Part shown: in pieces, positions 42,428-50,382 of the stretch
How positions within the stretch are numbered: position 1 is the stretch's first letter
Layout of the letters: each line of letters begins with the position of its first letter
Assembly (NCBI GenBank): GCA_910577165.1
Contig: CAJTLX010000004.1
Location: 62,001 to 126,000, forward strand
DNA from: an uncultured Lachnospiraceae bacterium
GTDB taxonomy: Bacteria; Bacillota; Clostridia; Lachnospirales; Lachnospiraceae
Direction: 5' to 3'
DNA length: 64,000 nucleotides
Made by a program: the position numbers and the translations under genes
Notes under the pieces: generated by a model
The model's input: only the letters and a program-made list of their open reading frames with translations
The model's database searches: none
What the model was told of the DNA's origin: nothing

Positions 42428-43849
42428 CTACTCGATTACGGTTAGTGAGAGTGGAAACACTATCGGGTCATCCTTCCCCGCGGACCACGCGCGATTTGGT
42501 GCCCACAATCTCACCCCCTGAGGCTCAATGCGATTGTCCGCTGCCAACCGCATATTATCCTGACTATTTTTGTATCGACCGCAGTACAATTCTCCTTCCC
42601 TATTGTATACCACCAGTCTAATTTCCATATTTTCCCAGTTCTCAAACGCCGCAAGCACCAATCTTGTCCCGTCAAAGCTCAAAACATTTTCACGCGGAAA
42701 TGGATTTTGCACTCCTTCCTCACTTAATTCCCCCATGGTCTGCGGAAAAATCCCGCTGCACCACCAGAAATATTCGCCCTCCTCCTCCTCCACAAAAGAA
42801 AATTGATTGTCGTTCCAGGTAAGAAGAACACCACCATCCACCAAACTCATCTGACAATAATTAGAAGTATCCCGAATATTTTCTAAGCAAATCTCCTGCT
42901 TTAAGTGAACCTCGCCATCCAGCTGATAAACAAAAAGTGAATATCCCCCCTTGCTTTTCGCCGACAAATACAGGATATCCCCACTCTTATTTAATTTTAA
43001 TTCCAGCGGAACCACATCGCTTAAAAATTCACAACTTCTTTTCATCTCCAAAAGTTCAATCTGTCTTGCCTCCCCCTCCCCGCGGCAAGGGATAAAAAAT
43101 ATTCCACTATTCTGCCCGCGATCTATATTTTCCTCACGATTTCCTGCTTCCAACCGGTACGTATAATAGATTCCATCCTGCGCCTCTGCGGACAGATTTA
43201 CAAGGAAAACCGGCAAATCTTCCCTCACTATTCTTTGCTGTATCAGGGAAGGTCTTCCGTCACTATTCTTCTCCACCACCACTTCCAGCCGATCTTTGGC
43301 GGGTGAGATGTGAAAAAGTTCAGACAGATATTTTGTTGTGCCGCGGTCGCAGTGATACTTTGCCATGCTGCCCTCTGTCCGAAAAATCAAAGGGTAAACT
43401 TCATAATACTCCGCGATGGAAACTATCTCACTATATTTACTGTCCCGCGTCCGATATGCCACCTTGTTGGCAATTTCAGGGAACGCAGACTCCGTGCAAG
43501 CCACCGATGAATTTTTTCCATTTTCAAGCGCGCTCTTTGCTGTGCCAAAATAAAAATTTGCATTTGTTCCCCGTTCCCAGCCCCATAAGATGGATTTTCC
43601 AGAAAATGTAAATTTACTCTTTGTTGTTTTTTCCTCCCCGATGGTATACTCTGTATTCCAGAGCAAATGCCGATTCCAATGCGAGGCGATCGCAAGGGTA
43701 ATGCCCGATGCTGCGCCCGGATCTCCAAAGAGAACTTCCTGCGTAATTATCACTTGGTCTTTCTTTCCCTCCACAGCGATAAATGCGGCGGGTAAAAGAA
43801 AAATGATCAGTCCCGCTGCCACAAAGAATGAAATCAATGTCTTTTTCAT
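42428..43849 (-). CDS. Membrane-anchored extracytoplasmic protein of unknown function
   Basis: 473 residues. One N-terminal membrane helix (LISFFVAAGLIIFLLPAAF) is followed by a long extracytoplasmic beta-rich region with repeated short strand motifs (for example LYLSAKSKGGYSLFVYQLDG), resembling a propeller-like fold. I do not recognise the family. It is the last gene of the GntR-controlled ABC operon and overlaps the ATPase stop by one base (TAATG), so translation is probably coupled. A role alongside the transporter is an inference from position. Confidence 0.6.
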   Translation of the reverse strand: MKKTLISFFVAAGLIIFLLPAAFIAVEGKKDQVIITQEVLFGDPGAASGITLAIASHWNRHLLWNTEYTIGEEKTTKSKFTFSGKSILWGWERGTNANFYFGTAKSALENGKNSSVACTESAFPEIANKVAYRTRDSKYSEIVSIAEYYEVYPLIFRTEGSMAKYHCDRGTTKYLSELFHISPAKDRLEVVVEKNSDGRPSLIQQRIVREDLPVFLVNLSAEAQDGIYYTYRLEAGNREENIDRGQNSGIFFIPCRGEGEARQIELLEMKRSCEFLSDVVPLELKLNKSGDILYLSAKSKGGYSLFVYQLDGEVHLKQEICLENIRDTSNYCQMSLVDGGVLLTWNDNQFSFVEEEEGEYFWWCSGIFPQTMGELSEEGVQNPFPRENVLSFDGTRLVLAAFENWENMEIRLVVYNREGELYCGRYKNSQDNMRLAADNRIEPQGVRLWAPNRAWSAGKDDPIVFPLSLTVIE

Positions 43850-44598
43850 TACAGCTCTTCCCCCGTAATCTCTCCCAGCGCGTTCTTTACTCTGTCCGCG
43901 CCGTATCCATAAACTGTTCGAAGATAATCCATCACCGTTTTTCCCTCTTCCTCCAAATCTGCCACCCTAACATCGCCCACAATCTCCCCCTTTTTTAGCA
44001 GCACTGCCCGCCCAATAAAATGCTCGACCTCCTCAATTAAATGCGTGGAGAGAAAGATGGTTTCCTCCGGCTCCAATAATCCAATCAATAATTTATAAAA
44101 ATCCTCCCGGTTAAAGATATCATTTCCGGCAAAAGGCTCATCCATCAAAATATAATCCGCACCCTGAGAGAGTGCCATAATTACCTCAAACTGATTTTTC
44201 TGTCCGCTTGAAAAAGTTTTTAACGGCTTTCGCATCGACAGATCAAAAAATTTGATCAGCCCCTCAAACCGCTTTTGCCTAAAATTTTCAAAATGCATCT
44301 GATAAAATTCCTGGTGCATCTGCGGGCTTAAATTGGGAAAAAAGGAATGTTCGCAGGTCGCAAAAGAGAGTCTTGCGATATTTTCTTGCCCAAGCTTTTT
44401 TCCGTCCAAAAGAATTTCTCCATTGTAGGACAAAAATCCAAGAATGCTTTTTAAAAGCGTCGATTTTCCCGCGCCATTTTCCCCAAACAGCCCGATAATC
44501 TCGCCCGGTCCAATACTTAGATTTACATTGTTCAACGCGCGGACTGCCCCCTGTTTGCTATAATAAATCTTTTTGACATTTTTTATTTCCAGCATCAC
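43849..44598 (-). CDS. ABC transporter ATPase (YtrB-like)
   Basis: 249 residues with Walker A (GENGAGKST), a signature-type motif (KTFSSGQKNQF) and Walker B (YILMDEPFAG), then the His loop (FLSTHLIEEVEH). The signature is SSGQ rather than LSGGQ. It lies in a GntR/YtrA-type operon with two membrane proteins, as in systems that respond to cell-wall stress. Confidence 0.88.
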   Translation of the reverse strand: MMLEIKNVKKIYYSKQGAVRALNNVNLSIGPGEIIGLFGENGAGKSTLLKSILGFLSYNGEILLDGKKLGQENIARLSFATCEHSFFPNLSPQMHQEFYQMHFENFRQKRFEGLIKFFDLSMRKPLKTFSSGQKNQFEVIMALSQGADYILMDEPFAGNDIFNREDFYKLLIGLLEPEETIFLSTHLIEEVEHFIGRAVLLKKGEIVGDVRVADLEEEGKTVMDYLRTVYGYGADRVKNALGEITGEEL

Positions 44599-44612
44599 TT
44601 CTCCCTCCCCTT

Positions 44613-45113
44613 TTACTGCCCTCTAAGACATTCCCCTGGAATTACAATTAAATATACAATATAATACAATAAATACAAAACTGCCAAACCTGCCGCGCCT
44701 GCACATATTCCAAAAAATGGGAACCTAACGCAGCTCTTTAGTAATGTCCACCGCTTTGGGAGTCTTTTCATCAGATAAATACATTTCTCCGTGGAATAAT
44801 AATATAGATAATGATTAAATATCATGGCTACAAGAAAGAGAAAATAGGGGAGATAATATTTCCACTGCCCTTTTAATAAATCCGGGAAGGATTTTGCCAC
44901 CGCTCCCTCCCACAGCACACGAACCCATTTTAACTTTTTTTGATCGAATTGATATTGATATAAGTCCTGTACGGCATAATAGAGCCGAAAGAAAAATTGC
45001 ACACTGCACCCCACGCCCAACACGAACAAAACTCTTGCCCTCTTCCACTCTTTCTCGTAATCAAAACCGGGGGGAAAATATTTTCCTGTGATAATATATC
45101 TCCTTCTCATCAT
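44613..45113 (-). CDS. Membrane protein of the GntR-controlled ABC operon
   Basis: 166 residues with about three to four membrane segments (VLFVLGVGCSVQFFFRLYYA, YYLPYFLFLVAMIFNHYLYY, GICAGAAGLAVLYLLYYIVY). Family not recognised. The start follows directly on the stop of the upstream gene (TAG then ATGATG). It is probably a permease component. Confidence 0.65.
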   Translation of the reverse strand: MMRRRYIITGKYFPPGFDYEKEWKRARVLFVLGVGCSVQFFFRLYYAVQDLYQYQFDQKKLKWVRVLWEGAVAKSFPDLLKGQWKYYLPYFLFLVAMIFNHYLYYYSTEKCIYLMKRLPKRWTLLKSCVRFPFFGICAGAAGLAVLYLLYYIVYLIVIPGECLRGQ

Positions 45114-45815
45114 CTATTTATCCCTTATATCCTTTAGCTGCCATATACGCATCCCTCCGGATGCAATTCCTATCACACACAAAGCACTGCACGCCAAATC
45201 CCCAAATTCCCAGCCGATCGGATTGACAAACCAGATTAAGATCAGCGGAAAAATCACCGTGGAAAGTATGGATTCCCTCTTCCCAAATCCGGAGGCCGCC
45301 CCAACGGACAATGCTAATACTAAAAGCAAGTTTTTTATCCATTTTCTGCCCTCGGCTAAGGGAAGAAGACTGTGCAGAAACTCAATCCGGTAAAATGCCA
45401 GAAAAAATTCTTCCGGGGATTCCCCGCTAATTATTTTTAATGCCAAAATTAATATCCATATCTGCACGACAAATACTAACAGGATACAGACCAGATTATA
45501 GCACACCTCGATTAAAAAAATCTGTATGCCAGAAAGCCTAAGACGGCGCATCGTCGCCCCGCCCTTCTCCCCCATCATTCCTTCCGTGCGCATCAGCAGA
45601 AAAAACACCAGCCCCAGTGCCAGAAAAAAAATCGGATAAATCTGGCGATTGTACAGCGCGTTTTCCAGAAGTTTTTCTGTATCCTTTTGCGCGCAGTAAA
45701 AAAACAGCACAACCTCAGAAAATCCCATAATGGCAAGTACAGTAAACACTTTGTAAATGCTCGCCCCCAAGAATAATCCAAGCATAGAAAGTACCAGTTT
45801 TCTCTTTTTTTTCAC
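45114..45815 (-). CDS. Membrane protein (permease-like) of the GntR-controlled ABC operon
   Basis: 233 residues with about six membrane helices, including LVLSMLGLFLGASIYKVFTV, PIFFLALGLVFFLLM, LVCILLVFVVQIWILILAL and STVIFPLILIWFVNP. Similar in shape to ABC-2-type permeases with no obvious motif. First gene after the repressor, and probably the membrane channel of the transporter. Confidence 0.65.
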   Translation of the reverse strand: MKKKRKLVLSMLGLFLGASIYKVFTVLAIMGFSEVVLFFYCAQKDTEKLLENALYNRQIYPIFFLALGLVFFLLMRTEGMMGEKGGATMRRLRLSGIQIFLIEVCYNLVCILLVFVVQIWILILALKIISGESPEEFFLAFYRIEFLHSLLPLAEGRKWIKNLLLVLALSVGAASGFGKRESILSTVIFPLILIWFVNPIGWEFGDLACSALCVIGIASGGMRIWQLKDIRDK

Positions 45816-45842
45816 TGTATCCCCTCCTGCAAAATAGTATCT

Positions 45843-46226
45843 TTAATCTGGGGGGTTTTTCCAAAATTCCTTTGCCATCTCAAACGCCATCTCCCTTGAC
45901 ACTTTAAGCTGCCTCATCGCCTCCACCCAGCATTTTGTTTCGCCCGCAAGCAATTCCCTGCGAACGCGCTCCACCATCTCCTCCTGAATGCAAATATAAC
46001 TTTTCGCGCCGGAGCGGGAAACAATAATTCCCTCATCCTCCAATAGTTTGTATGCCTTTTGTACGGTATTGGGATTTACCCCCAAAAGCGCAGACAATAC
46101 TCTGCGGGAGGGCATTTCCTCCCTGCAGTCAATCCTCCCCGCAGCAATCCCCCGCTTAATATATTGAATAATCTGCAGGTAGATCGGCCTCCCATCCACC
46201 AAAGTAAAATCATCAAATGATACCAT
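45843..46226 (-). CDS. GntR-family repressor (YtrA type)
   Basis: 127 residues with a winged-helix domain (PIYLQIIQYIKRGIAAGRI... MPSRRVLSALLGVNPNTVQK... LEDEGIIVSRSGAKSYI) and a short C-terminal dimerisation helix instead of a large effector domain, as in YtrA-subfamily regulators of ABC operons. ATG 46226 is chosen for GGGAG just upstream. It begins the five-gene leftward operon and very probably represses it from the palindrome at 46262-46319. Confidence 0.9.
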   Translation of the reverse strand: MVSFDDFTLVDGRPIYLQIIQYIKRGIAAGRIDCREEMPSRRVLSALLGVNPNTVQKAYKLLEDEGIIVSRSGAKSYICIQEEMVERVRRELLAGETKCWVEAMRQLKVSREMAFEMAKEFWKNPPD

Positions 46227-46261
46227 CTTTCTCCCTGTTAATTGATCCAAACCTTGCTATT

Positions 46262-46327
46262 AAACTGTATCAGTCATATAACACGGTTTGCTAACTGTAT
46301 TATATAACTGATACAGTTTGTTGTCAA
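46262..46327 (-). promoter_or_regulatory. Promoter and palindromic operator of the GntR-ABC operon
   Basis: TTGACA (46322-46327), 17 bases and TATAAT (46299-46304) on the minus strand. The promoter is overlapped by a large inverted repeat. The outer arms AAACTGTATCAGT (46262-46274) and ACTGATACAGTTT (46307-46319) match perfectly, and after one mismatch the inner ATATAA (46276-46281) and TTATAT (46300-46305) continue. The repressor would cover the -10 and the start site. Confidence 0.88.
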
Positions 46328-46351
46328 GCAATATTTTTTTCCGAATTTCTA

Positions 46352-48577
46352 TCACTCCATTGGCTCTATCTCTTCCTCGTCCTCTCCGTTGTCTTCTCGT
46401 TTGTTCCCGTCTTCTTCTTCGAAATCCTCCTCCAGGTCTTCCTCCTGCTTTGGCGGGCGTGTATCCGTATATGGGACAAATTCCTTTGCGGAGAGTCCTC
46501 TATGTATCTGTTCCATAAATGCCTGCCAAATCCGCCCCGGATAGGTATTTCCCATCAGATCTTCCATCGCCTTTGGCAGATCATAGCCCACCCATACCGC
46601 AGTAGTATAGTATGCGGTAAAGCCCGCAAACCACCCGTCCTTCTGGTTGGTTGTTGTGCCCGTTTTCCCCGCTGCAATTTGCCCATCAATCTTTAGTCTT
46701 CGCCCGGTCCCCGTCTCCATTACCTGCTGCATACACACAGTCATCATCCGCGCCGCATTGGTCACATAAACCTTCTTTGATTTTACCTCATCACCAATCA
46801 GCACCGCTCCCTGCGCATCCGTAATCTTGACGATACAGGTCGGCTCCCTATACTCCCCGTTATTATAAAGTGTGGCATACCCGCTTGCAAGCTCAACGGC
46901 ACTTACCCCATAGGTAAAACCGCCTAAAGAAACCGCCGGAACATAGTCCGTATCGACAATCCGTCTAAATCCCATCTCAAGCAAGTACGAAAGTCCCACA
47001 CGGGGGGTCAGCTCCTCAAATAACTTCCATGCCACTGTATTTTTTGAGGCGGAAATCGCATAGCTAACAGGAATTTCCCCCGAATACACATTTCCTGAAT
47101 TGCGCGGTCCCCCTTCAAAGCGTTCATCTAACACAGTATCGTCCGGGTACATCCCACGCTCAAACATTGGCGTATAGACAATTAGCGGCTTAATCGCGCT
47201 GCCCGGCTGTCTAAAACTTTGATAGGCGCGGTTTAGCGTATATCCCTCGCTCTCCTGGCTGCGCCCCCCGACAATCGCCACGATACGCCCGGTACGGTTG
47301 TCAATACAGGCTGCCGAGGACTGCAATTTGTACACCCCTCCCTCGTCCACTTCGGCAAATCCCTTTAATTCATCATCCACTGCCCGTTGCAACAGCTCCT
47401 GCTTTTTCAGATCGATCGAGGTGTAGATCCGATAACCGCTAGTAAACAATGTTTTCTGAATGCGATAATACGCCTCATAATAGCGGTCTTCATAGGCTTC
47501 TTTATCGTCATCGCTGATAAAAGAATTCCGAAAAACAAATCCCTCCTTCGCCATCAACGCCCGAATTGCACAGTAATAAGTATAACTCTCAGCATAGTCA
47601 AGAATTTCTTTTTTGCTTCGGTTCAATACAATTTCTTCTCTTTTTGCCTGCTGATATTCCTTTGTAGTAATTGCCCCTTCATCCCTCATCTGCAACAAAA
47701 CTTTATCGCGGCGCATCATCGTATACTCAAAATTGATCACCGGATCATAGTCCGTCGGATTATTGGGAATCGCACACAGAAACGCAATCTGCGATAAGCT
47801 CAGTTCCCTTACGCCCTTTCCAAAATATCCCATACTTGCCGCCTGAATTCCATAATATCCATTAGCAAAATAAATATTGTTCAAATAGAATTCCATAATA
47901 TCCGTCTTGGAATATTTGCGCTCCAGTGCCATCGCCACAAAAATTTCTGTGATCTTGCGCTCCCAGGTCACTTCATTACTTAAAAATATGGTGCGTGCCA
48001 ACTGCTGCGTGATTGTGCTGCCGCCCTGATGAATCTCCCCCTTATTTTTAATCAGTACTGTTGCCGCGCGAATATTGGCAAACAGATCAATGCCGTCATG
48101 CTCAAAAAATTTCCGATCTTCCGTGCAGATCATCGCTTGCACAGCATACTTGGGAATATCTTCATAGTCGATATAATATACATCCTTCTCCCCCTTTAAG
48201 CGCGAGATCAACTCGCCATCCGACGCGTAGACCAGACTTGTCTGACTCGCTCTAAATGTCTCCGCGCTTGAGCGGCGCACCAGGGTATTTGCTTTTGACT
48301 GATAAGAAATCAGCTGTTTTCCATATTTCACATAAAAACTAATTCCAGCCGCTAAAATCACAATAAAGATCAGTGCAATAATCCCCAATATTGTCCGCTT
48401 TACCCCGCGCCCAAGCCCGCGCAAAATCCCCCCGCGCTTCCTCTTTTTTTTCTTTGGTTTTTCCGCGCTTTTCGGAGGTTGTGAAATTTTTGCCCCTGAC
48501 TTTGATAAAGATTTTCTGTGGTGCTGTCCTGACTGTGCTGCCCGCCCTCTCTGCGTTTTTTGTGTCAAATTTGCCAA
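46352..48577 (-). CDS. Class A penicillin-binding protein (PBP1A family)
   Basis: About 741 residues. A basic cytoplasmic tail and one membrane helix (GIIALIFIVILAAGISFYV) come first. A GT51 glycosyltransferase domain carries EDRKFFEHDGID, QGGSTITQQLART and RKITEIFVAMALE. A transpeptidase domain has SxxK in RQPGSAIKPL, SxN in ASKN and KTGT in AAGKTGTTTNQKDGWF. The C-terminus is extremely acidic (EEDLEEDFEEEDGNKREDNG). The start is TTG 48577, with GGGAGGG seven bases upstream. Polymerises and cross-links peptidoglycan. Confidence 0.95.
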   Translation of the reverse strand: MANLTQKTQRGRAAQSGQHHRKSLSKSGAKISQPPKSAEKPKKKKRKRGGILRGLGRGVKRTILGIIALIFIVILAAGISFYVKYGKQLISYQSKANTLVRRSSAETFRASQTSLVYASDGELISRLKGEKDVYYIDYEDIPKYAVQAMICTEDRKFFEHDGIDLFANIRAATVLIKNKGEIHQGGSTITQQLARTIFLSNEVTWERKITEIFVAMALERKYSKTDIMEFYLNNIYFANGYYGIQAASMGYFGKGVRELSLSQIAFLCAIPNNPTDYDPVINFEYTMMRRDKVLLQMRDEGAITTKEYQQAKREEIVLNRSKKEILDYAESYTYYCAIRALMAKEGFVFRNSFISDDDKEAYEDRYYEAYYRIQKTLFTSGYRIYTSIDLKKQELLQRAVDDELKGFAEVDEGGVYKLQSSAACIDNRTGRIVAIVGGRSQESEGYTLNRAYQSFRQPGSAIKPLIVYTPMFERGMYPDDTVLDERFEGGPRNSGNVYSGEIPVSYAISASKNTVAWKLFEELTPRVGLSYLLEMGFRRIVDTDYVPAVSLGGFTYGVSAVELASGYATLYNNGEYREPTCIVKITDAQGAVLIGDEVKSKKVYVTNAARMMTVCMQQVMETGTGRRLKIDGQIAAGKTGTTTNQKDGWFAGFTAYYTTAVWVGYDLPKAMEDLMGNTYPGRIWQAFMEQIHRGLSAKEFVPYTDTRPPKQEEDLEEDFEEEDGNKREDNGEDEEEIEPME

Positions 48578-48601
48578 GGTTACGCCCTCCCTTACTATAA
48601 A

Positions 48602-48647
48602 AAACCAAGAAAATCCTTCGCACATACCCCTTGCGAAGGATTTTCTT
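48602..48647 (-). terminator. Terminator between lipoprotein and PBP genes
   Basis: A perfect 16-bp stem (48607-48622 with 48632-48647, arm AAGAAAATCCTTCGCA) is followed on the minus strand by GG and six T residues. It ends the lipoprotein gene upstream of the PBP start. Confidence 0.85.
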
Positions 48648-48683
48648 CTAAAAATATTTATTTCTGTACGCCTACAATCCTGC

Positions 48684-50045
48684 TTATTCCATTAAATCCA
48701 TTAAAAATGGAAACTTCATCATCAGCTGGCTCAAATCCCCAACCATTTTCTCCTGGTCAAAGCCCTCGCTCCACTCCTCCTTACTTAGAGAGGATTCTGG
48801 AACAGTGTAGGAAACAAAATCACGCGATCTCGCATTTAGCTTCACCGACCCCATCTTCATGCCCGACATACTAAGCGAAGCGGTCAGATTTACTTCCCCT
48901 TCAGTACTCTTAAATTCACCTGCCACCACAATCCCAAGAACATTTACATCAAAATCAACGGATAAATTTTCATCCACCAAACGGAGTTTCAGCTTTAATG
49001 CCATGCCGTCAATTGTAGTGGAAAGATCCACAGAATCCTTTGTATAATTATCGTACTCAACTACGATCTCCTGTTCCTTACCGCAGATCATAATCTTTCC
49101 CTCTTTATCAGATTCCTTCTCCGAATAGAGCAGTGTTTCTTCCTTGCCATCCTCATCCACAACATAGAAGCTAAATCCCTTCTTTGTTGATACTACCACG
49201 ATGGATATGGTCTTATTATCTGTCTTTACCCCCTGAAATTCCCACGCATACTGATCCTTTTTTCCTACATAATAGTTTACATAGAGAGTATCAATATTTT
49301 CGGAAAGAGAAGAAAATTGCTGCACATTAACTTTCGGGAATTTTTTTAATTCCTCCACCAGCAGAGAAAATGAAGCATCAATATCCTCCGCCTTTGCCGT
49401 CGTAATATATTTCTCGCCCGTTAACTTATAATCTCCGGTGCCGATCTCCTGCTTTTCCTCCTTGCCCTGGTAGGCAAAGGAATCAATAAATTTTGTGGAA
49501 AAGCTCTTCCACATCTCAAGCAGATCCTTTGAGGATGGCAGCCCCTCATTTGCCTTTGTCGTCTCATTCATATAGTCCTTCAGGCTTTTTCCAAGAATCT
49601 CCTCGTAGGAAATCCCCATATACTGCTTGGAGTATGCTGGAACATTTACATAGATCTTCTCCTCATCCGTCACTGCATCCGCCGCAATTACATTCTCCCC
49701 ATTGAGTAAGACGTTGCCTGCCGCGTGAAGAGATCCGCCCTCCTTCACATCCACATTTGCCGTAAGACCGAGGGATTCTAATCCTGTCAGCCCATAATTT
49801 GTCGCGAGCTGCTCCTCAAGTGAGAGATCAAGCGTGAAATCCCAGCCCACATTCTCAAGGGAAACCCTTTCCATATCCGCTTTCGAGAGCGCGTCTGAAA
49901 CGGCATCTACAAATTCGGTAAGCTTTGCTCTTACCATCTCTTCCGGTGCTGCATTCGCAGCAGTATCATCCTTGCTCCCACAGCCGATAAAGCCCGTGCA
50001 TACGAGCATAAAGCAGAGCAAAAGACTCCATATTTTCTTTTTCAT
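48684..50045 (-). CDS. Lipoprotein of unknown function
   Basis: About 453 residues. The lipoprotein signal is MKKKIWSLLLCFMLVCTGF with lipobox FIGC (Cys near 22). The mature part is beta-rich with repeated alternations such as LTANVDVKEGGSLHAAGNVL and LSTTIDGMALKLKLRLVDEN, similar to large LolA/LppX-like or DUF-type lipoproteins. No family could be named with confidence. ATG 50045 has GAGGGAACG upstream. Transcribed alone. Confidence 0.7.
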   Translation of the reverse strand: MKKKIWSLLLCFMLVCTGFIGCGSKDDTAANAAPEEMVRAKLTEFVDAVSDALSKADMERVSLENVGWDFTLDLSLEEQLATNYGLTGLESLGLTANVDVKEGGSLHAAGNVLLNGENVIAADAVTDEEKIYVNVPAYSKQYMGISYEEILGKSLKDYMNETTKANEGLPSSKDLLEMWKSFSTKFIDSFAYQGKEEKQEIGTGDYKLTGEKYITTAKAEDIDASFSLLVEELKKFPKVNVQQFSSLSENIDTLYVNYYVGKKDQYAWEFQGVKTDNKTISIVVVSTKKGFSFYVVDEDGKEETLLYSEKESDKEGKIMICGKEQEIVVEYDNYTKDSVDLSTTIDGMALKLKLRLVDENLSVDFDVNVLGIVVAGEFKSTEGEVNLTASLSMSGMKMGSVKLNARSRDFVSYTVPESSLSKEEWSEGFDQEKMVGDLSQLMMKFPFLMDLME

Positions 50046-50382
50046 CGTTCCCTCTTTCTGCATTGCTTTTAAAACACTGCGGCCTGGCAGCAATGCCCTC
50101 ACCATGCACGCACCTGGATTCCCTGTAAAGAGTTTCCATTCCTCCGATAATTTATACAAACAATATTATACACCTTCTGGAGTGTTTGTCAATAAATCCA
50201 AATATATTATAAGGAAATCTTTATTTTTTTGTAATTAAACTTCCACAAATTCCAAATTTTTCTCTTCCCGTATTTTTAATAATTTTTTTCTTGCATATTT
50301 TCTGTTTTCTGCTATTATATTTACTCGAAAATATTCTTTGTGCAATTTGCTCCCGCCGAACGTTTGAGAAAGGATGGGTTCC
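50046..50382. other. Divergent intergenic region with LtaS-like promoter
   Basis: About 337 bases. A rightward promoter TTGCAT (50291-50296), 16 bases and TATTAT (50313-50318) with extended TGC precedes the sulfatase gene. Nothing else recognised. Confidence 0.5.
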
